Origin: Clostridium jeddahitimonense
Lineage (GTDB): Bacteria > Bacillota > Clostridia > Clostridiales > Clostridiaceae
DNA length: 64,000 bases
Assembly (NCBI GenBank): GCA_000753455.2
Contig: LM994670.1
Span: 3,707,177 to 3,771,176, forward strand
Direction of reading: 5' to 3'
The position numbers and the translations under genes were made by a program. A model generated the notes under the pieces. The model saw only the letters and a list, made by a program, of their open reading frames with translations, was not told the DNA's origin and made no database searches. How positions within the stretch are numbered: the first letter of the stretch is position 1; each line of letters starts with the position of its first letter. Of this stretch, positions 61,324 through 64,000 are shown in pieces.

Positions 61324-61393
61324 GGTCTTAAGACCTTCCCCCTTTCCTTTTGTAACACATTACCATTATAACACTTATGGAAAGTTAGGACAA
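61324..61393 (-). promoter_or_regulatory. Promoter and palindromic leader of the NlpC/P60 gene
   Basis: On the minus strand TTGTCC (61388-61393) and TATAAT (61365-61370) are 17 bases apart. In the leader GGGGG is 24 bases before the ATG, and the 12-base perfect palindrome GGTCTTAAGACC (61324-61335) lies between. If it folds, the hairpin would bring the Shine-Dalgarno sequence close to the start. Confidence 0.6.
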
Positions 61394-61553
61394 TGGTAAT
61401 TTTTCTTATTTAGTCATAATACGCAATTATAATGTATACAATACATAAAATTTAACATACTTACACTTGTATGAAAACAACTTGTCACTCTATTTATATT
61501 ACTAATTAGTATTATTTATTATAATAATTTATAAATATATTATAAAAAAAATA

Positions 61554-61582
61554 TTGACACATCACTACATAAGATTTATAAT
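61554..61582 (+). promoter_or_regulatory. Consensus promoter of tRNA-Pro
   Basis: TTGACA (61554-61559) and TATAAT (61577-61582) are 17 bases apart, a perfect sigma-A consensus, ending 12 bases before the tRNA. Confidence 0.9.
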
Positions 61583-61594
61583 AATTATGTGCTA

Positions 61595-61670
61595 CGGGGT
61601 GTAGCGCAGATGGGAGCGCGCGTGGTTTGGGACCATGAGGTCGCAGGTTCGATCCCTGTCACCCCGACCA
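61595..61670 (+). tRNA. tRNA-Pro (UGG)
   Basis: The 76-base gene has a 7-bp acceptor stem CGGGGTG/CACCCCG, an anticodon stem CGTGG/CCATG with the loop TTTGGGA (anticodon TGG), a T-arm with GGTTCGATCC and an encoded CCA end. Confidence 0.97.
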
Positions 61671-61697
61671 AGGTAGGTAATAAACCTACCTTTTTTT
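61671..61697 (+). terminator. Intrinsic terminator of tRNA-Pro
   Basis: The stem AGGTAGGT/ACCTACCT (61671-61678 with 61684-61691) ends in a T-run and directly follows the CCA end. Confidence 0.9.
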
Positions 61698-61759
61698 ATA
61701 TTCAAAATTAATATATAACTATAAATAACTTTAAATATATTTACTTACGAGGTGATACT

Positions 61760-62401
61760 TTGAATAATATTAAAGCTGCAATTTTTGATCTTGATGGAAC
61801 TTTAGTGGATTCTATGTGGGTTTGGGAGCAAATAGACATAGATTTTCTTAAATCTAAAGGATATACTCCACCTAAAGATTTAAAAGATGATATAACTCAT
61901 TTAACATTCAACCAAACTGCAGAATATTTTAAAAATAGATTTAATTTGTCTGATTCTATTGATGAAATTACCGACACTTGGCACAATATGGCATATAGTT
62001 TTTACTCATCTAAGGTAAAGCTTAAGCCAGGCGTAATTTCTTTCCTTAATAAATTAAAATCATTAGATATAAAAATCGGACTAGCTACTAGTAATTCAAT
62101 TCCTTTATTAGAGGCTACCTTAAAGAATAATGGTATTTATCATTTATTTGATGCTATAACAGTTACTGAGGAAGTAAAGAAGAGTAAAGAAAACCCAGAT
62201 GTATATCTTTTATGTGCTAATAAACTTAATGTAGCTCCTGAAAATTGTATAGTTTTCGAGGACATAATAGCTGCTGTAAAAGGAGCTAAATTAGCAGGCA
62301 TGAGAGTTATAGGTGTATACGATAAAGCTTCTGAAGACCAAGAAGAGCTTTTATCTAAAGCTTGCGATAAATATATCTATGATTACAACGAATTAGTTTA
62401 A
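61760..62401 (+). CDS. HAD-superfamily hydrolase, beta-phosphoglucomutase-like
   Basis: This 213-residue enzyme has HAD motif I (IFDLDGTLVDSMW), a helical cap domain that includes PPKDLKDDITHLT, motif II in LATSNS, the motif III lysine in KKSKENPD and motif IV in VFEDIIAAVKGAK. It is closest to the phosphoglycolate phosphatase/beta-phosphoglucomutase group. The start is TTG at 61760 with GAGGTGAT upstream; no closer ATG is available, and the same GAGGTGATACTTTG context starts dnaE. The substrate is unknown. Confidence 0.88.
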   Translation: MNNIKAAIFDLDGTLVDSMWVWEQIDIDFLKSKGYTPPKDLKDDITHLTFNQTAEYFKNRFNLSDSIDEITDTWHNMAYSFYSSKVKLKPGVISFLNKLKSLDIKIGLATSNSIPLLEATLKNNGIYHLFDAITVTEEVKKSKENPDVYLLCANKLNVAPENCIVFEDIIAAVKGAKLAGMRVIGVYDKASEDQEELLSKACDKYIYDYNELV

Positions 62402-62442
62402 GTATACATAAGTTTTATTATTTCTAAATTTAATAACATAAT

Positions 62443-62476
62443 AAAAGAACTGTAATAATTACAGTTCTTTTATTAT
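62443..62476. terminator. Bidirectional terminator between convergent genes
   Basis: The perfect 13-bp stem AAAAGAACTGTAA/TTACAGTTCTTTT (62443-62455 with 62459-62471) can end the HAD transcript and the opposing foldase transcript. Confidence 0.88.
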
Positions 62477-62486
62477 GTCTTATATA

Positions 62487-63233
62487 TTAGAATCTTTTTA
62501 CTTCATACTTATCTTCTAATTCTTTTATTACAGTCATAAATTTGTTTTCTTGAGCTTGTTGAGTAAGTCTTCCAACAACTTCTTGTTTAACTGCTTCGAA
62601 AGGCATAACATCCGCACCCTTTTTAGACTCTACTTTTATTAAGTGATATCCAAATTGAGTTTTAACTGGTTCACTTACTACTCCAGTTTCTAATTCAAAT
62701 GCAGCATTTTCAAATTCAGGAACCATCATTCCTCTACCAAACTCACCTAAGCTTCCACCTTGCTCTTTTGATGGACATGAAGAATATTGATTTGCAGCTT
62801 CTTCAAAAGTTAATTCATTATTATCAATCTTAGCTTTTACTTCTGAACATAATTCTTCATTATCAACTAATATATGCTTAGCAGATACAGCTTCTTTTCC
62901 TTTGAACATATCTTTATTAGCTTCATAATATTTCTTTGCATCATCTTCAGTTACAGTAATTTCTGATAATACCTTATTAACTGTAGCTTGAGTTAATAAA
63001 TCTTTCTCAACTTGCTTTACTTGAGCTTTAAATTCTTCAGTTTTATCTAATTCCATTTCTAGTCCTAATTTGTTCATTAATTCAAATTGAACCATTTGTT
63101 CTAATAATTGCTTTTTACCCATATCAGAAGAAAAATATCCTCTCTTATCTTCAGGGTATCTCATTATTATATTATTTAAATCATTTTCTGTTATTTCATT
63201 TCCTGAAATTATTGCTAATACTTTGTTTTCCAT
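62487..63233 (-). CDS. PpiC/parvulin-type peptidylprolyl isomerase (cytoplasmic foldase)
   Basis: This 248-residue protein has an N-terminal SurA-like helical region and one parvulin domain (about 115-205) with VSAKHILVDNEELCSEV, FEEAANQYSSCPSKEQGGSLGEFGRGMMVPEFE and TQFGYHLIKVESK. It helps folding of proteins at proline bonds. Unlike PrsA it has no signal peptide or lipobox, so it should stay in the cytoplasm. AAAAGGAG precedes the ATG. It is convergent with the HAD gene and divergent from the peroxiredoxin gene. Confidence 0.92.
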   Translation of the reverse strand: MENKVLAIISGNEITENDLNNIIMRYPEDKRGYFSSDMGKKQLLEQMVQFELMNKLGLEMELDKTEEFKAQVKQVEKDLLTQATVNKVLSEITVTEDDAKKYYEANKDMFKGKEAVSAKHILVDNEELCSEVKAKIDNNELTFEEAANQYSSCPSKEQGGSLGEFGRGMMVPEFENAAFELETGVVSEPVKTQFGYHLIKVESKKGADVMPFEAVKQEVVGRLTQQAQENKFMTVIKELEDKYEVKRF

Positions 63234-63378
63234 AACATTAACTCCTTTTCATCTTTATATTTAAAATTATAACAGATTTTCCAATGTTGTATACATAAAT
63301 AAATTTATTATTGTAAATACAAAAATTAAATTATATAATAATTATTATTAAATAATATTTTATACTTAGGAGGTATAT

Positions 63379-63840
63379 ATGATTGAAATAAATTCTATAG
63401 TTCCTAACTTTTCACTTATCGGGTCTGATAAAAAAGAACACTCTTTAAGTGAATATAAAGGAAAAAAGATAATACTATATTTTTATCCTAGAGATAACAC
63501 TCCTGGATGTTCTACTGAAGCTTGTGACTTTAGAGATAATAACTCTATTATTGAAGACATGAATACAATAGTTATTGGTGTAAGTAGAGATTCTCTAAAA
63601 AGTCATGATAAGTTTATTGAAAAATTCAATTTACCATTCTTACTTTTAAGTGATGAAGATGAAACTCTTTGTAACCTATTTGGAGTTATTAAAGAAAAAA
63701 ATATGTATGGAAAAAAAGTAATGGGAATAGAAAGAAGTACATTTATTATTAACGAAGAAGGTGTTCTAGTAAAAGAATACAGAAAAGTTAAAGTAAAAGG
63801 TCACATAGATACTATTTTAGAAGATTTAAAAAATATGTAA
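63379..63840 (+). CDS. bcp: Thioredoxin-dependent peroxiredoxin (Bcp/PrxQ type)
   Basis: This 153-residue enzyme reduces hydrogen peroxide and organic peroxides with electrons from thioredoxin. It has the PrxQ pattern FYPRDNTPGCSTEACDF with peroxidatic C44 and resolving C49, then VIGVSRDSLKSHDKFIEKFNLPF and a conserved arginine in IERSTFII. Length is normal. AGGAGG precedes the ATG. It is followed by a hairpin shared with the opposing tRNA gene, so its transcript and the rRNA operon end at the same point. Confidence 0.95.
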   Translation: MIEINSIVPNFSLIGSDKKEHSLSEYKGKKIILYFYPRDNTPGCSTEACDFRDNNSIIEDMNTIVIGVSRDSLKSHDKFIEKFNLPFLLLSDEDETLCNLFGVIKEKNMYGKKVMGIERSTFIINEEGVLVKEYRKVKVKGHIDTILEDLKNM

Positions 63841-63841
63841 C

Positions 63842-63873
63842 AAAAAAGCACTAACAAAAGTTAGTGCTTTTTT
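63842..63873. terminator. Bidirectional terminator shared by bcp and the rRNA/tRNA operon
   Basis: A perfect 14-bp stem (63842-63855 with 63860-63873, loop AAAA) has six A on one side and six T on the other. Confidence 0.92.
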
Positions 63874-63875
63874 CC

Positions 63876-63951
<76 letters not shown>

Positions 63952-63957
63952 ACATTA

Positions 63958-64000
63958 CCTAGCAACGTCCTACTCTCCCACACAGTCTCCCGTGCAGTAC
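63958..64000 (-). rRNA. rrf: 5S rRNA, 3' portion (truncated by window edge)
   Basis: The minus strand reads GTACTGCACGGGAGACTG...GGGAGAGTAGGACGTTGCTAGG, the conserved 3' end of 5S rRNA. Only about 43 bases are inside the window. It is followed by tRNA-Phe after six bases. Confidence 0.93.

Noticed and set aside
61316..61560. Cyclic di-AMP (ydaO) riboswitch before the NlpC/P60 gene
   Set aside because: The promoter lies only about 50 bases before the start codon, so there is no room for this large riboswitch.

Overview
The window is strongly AT-rich, has dense genes with AGGAGG-type ribosome binding sites, and carries a gene repertoire typical of a spore-forming, anaerobic, low-GC Firmicute. 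The best fit is Clostridium in the strict sense: a clostridial-type AbrB with a C-terminal four-cysteine knuckle, the rapZ-yvcK-whiA cluster, a YdcC/GerS-like protein beside alr, and repeated intergenic foldback elements. I cannot name the species. Most genes lie on the minus strand. The right edge enters an rRNA operon in reverse (5S rRNA then tRNA-Phe).

Layout: 1-3.1 kb holds a truncated ABC exporter half-transporter and a divergent DAACS-family transporter behind a textbook PyrR attenuator. 3.2-6 kb holds a radical SAM/SPASM protein, an MntP-like exporter and a TetR regulator. 6.3-12.2 kb is the main accessory module: two tandem secreted flavoprotein reductases (covalent-FMN domain plus FAD domain, both lipoproteins) followed by a NarL-type response regulator and its membrane histidine kinase. 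12.2-16.2 kb holds a HAD phosphatase, a 23S rRNA methyltransferase, a tiny 13-codon transcription unit with its own promoter and terminator, and an ECF sigma factor paired with a tail-anchored membrane protein. 16.2-46.7 kb is mostly housekeeping: pyk-pfkA, dnaE, whiA/yvcK/rapZ, murB, uvrC, a PBP-FtsW-FHA elongation/division cassette, uvrA, uvrB, a PDZ membrane protein, ctpA, ftsX-ftsE, two YitT proteins and a split transketolase. 46.9-54.5 kb holds mazF-mazE-alr-ydcC-nnrED-acpS (the same order as in Bacillus), a DUF6514 gene, a second-type ssb, a YihY protein and an aldose-1-epimerase-like enzyme. 54.6-64 kb holds a nuclease-helicase fusion, DUF1836, abrB with two promoters and a Spo0A box, rsmI, a tRNA/rRNA methyltransferase, a secreted NlpC/P60 hydrolase, tRNA-Pro, a HAD phosphatase, a PpiC foldase, a peroxiredoxin, tRNA-Phe and 5S rRNA.

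How parts fit together: the whole UvrABC excision system is here. FtsEX and a coiled-coil NlpC/P60 hydrolase of the PcsB/CwlO type, its usual partner, both occur. MurB, Alr, the PBP/FtsW pair, RapZ/YvcK and CtpA add a strong cell-envelope theme. The most interesting unexplained items are the two-component-linked reductase pair, whose residues at the classic fumarate-binding positions appear to be replaced; the PyrR-controlled transporter; the 13-codon unit upstream of rlmD; the antitoxin with an exchanged N-terminus; and a family of foldback repeats between genes.
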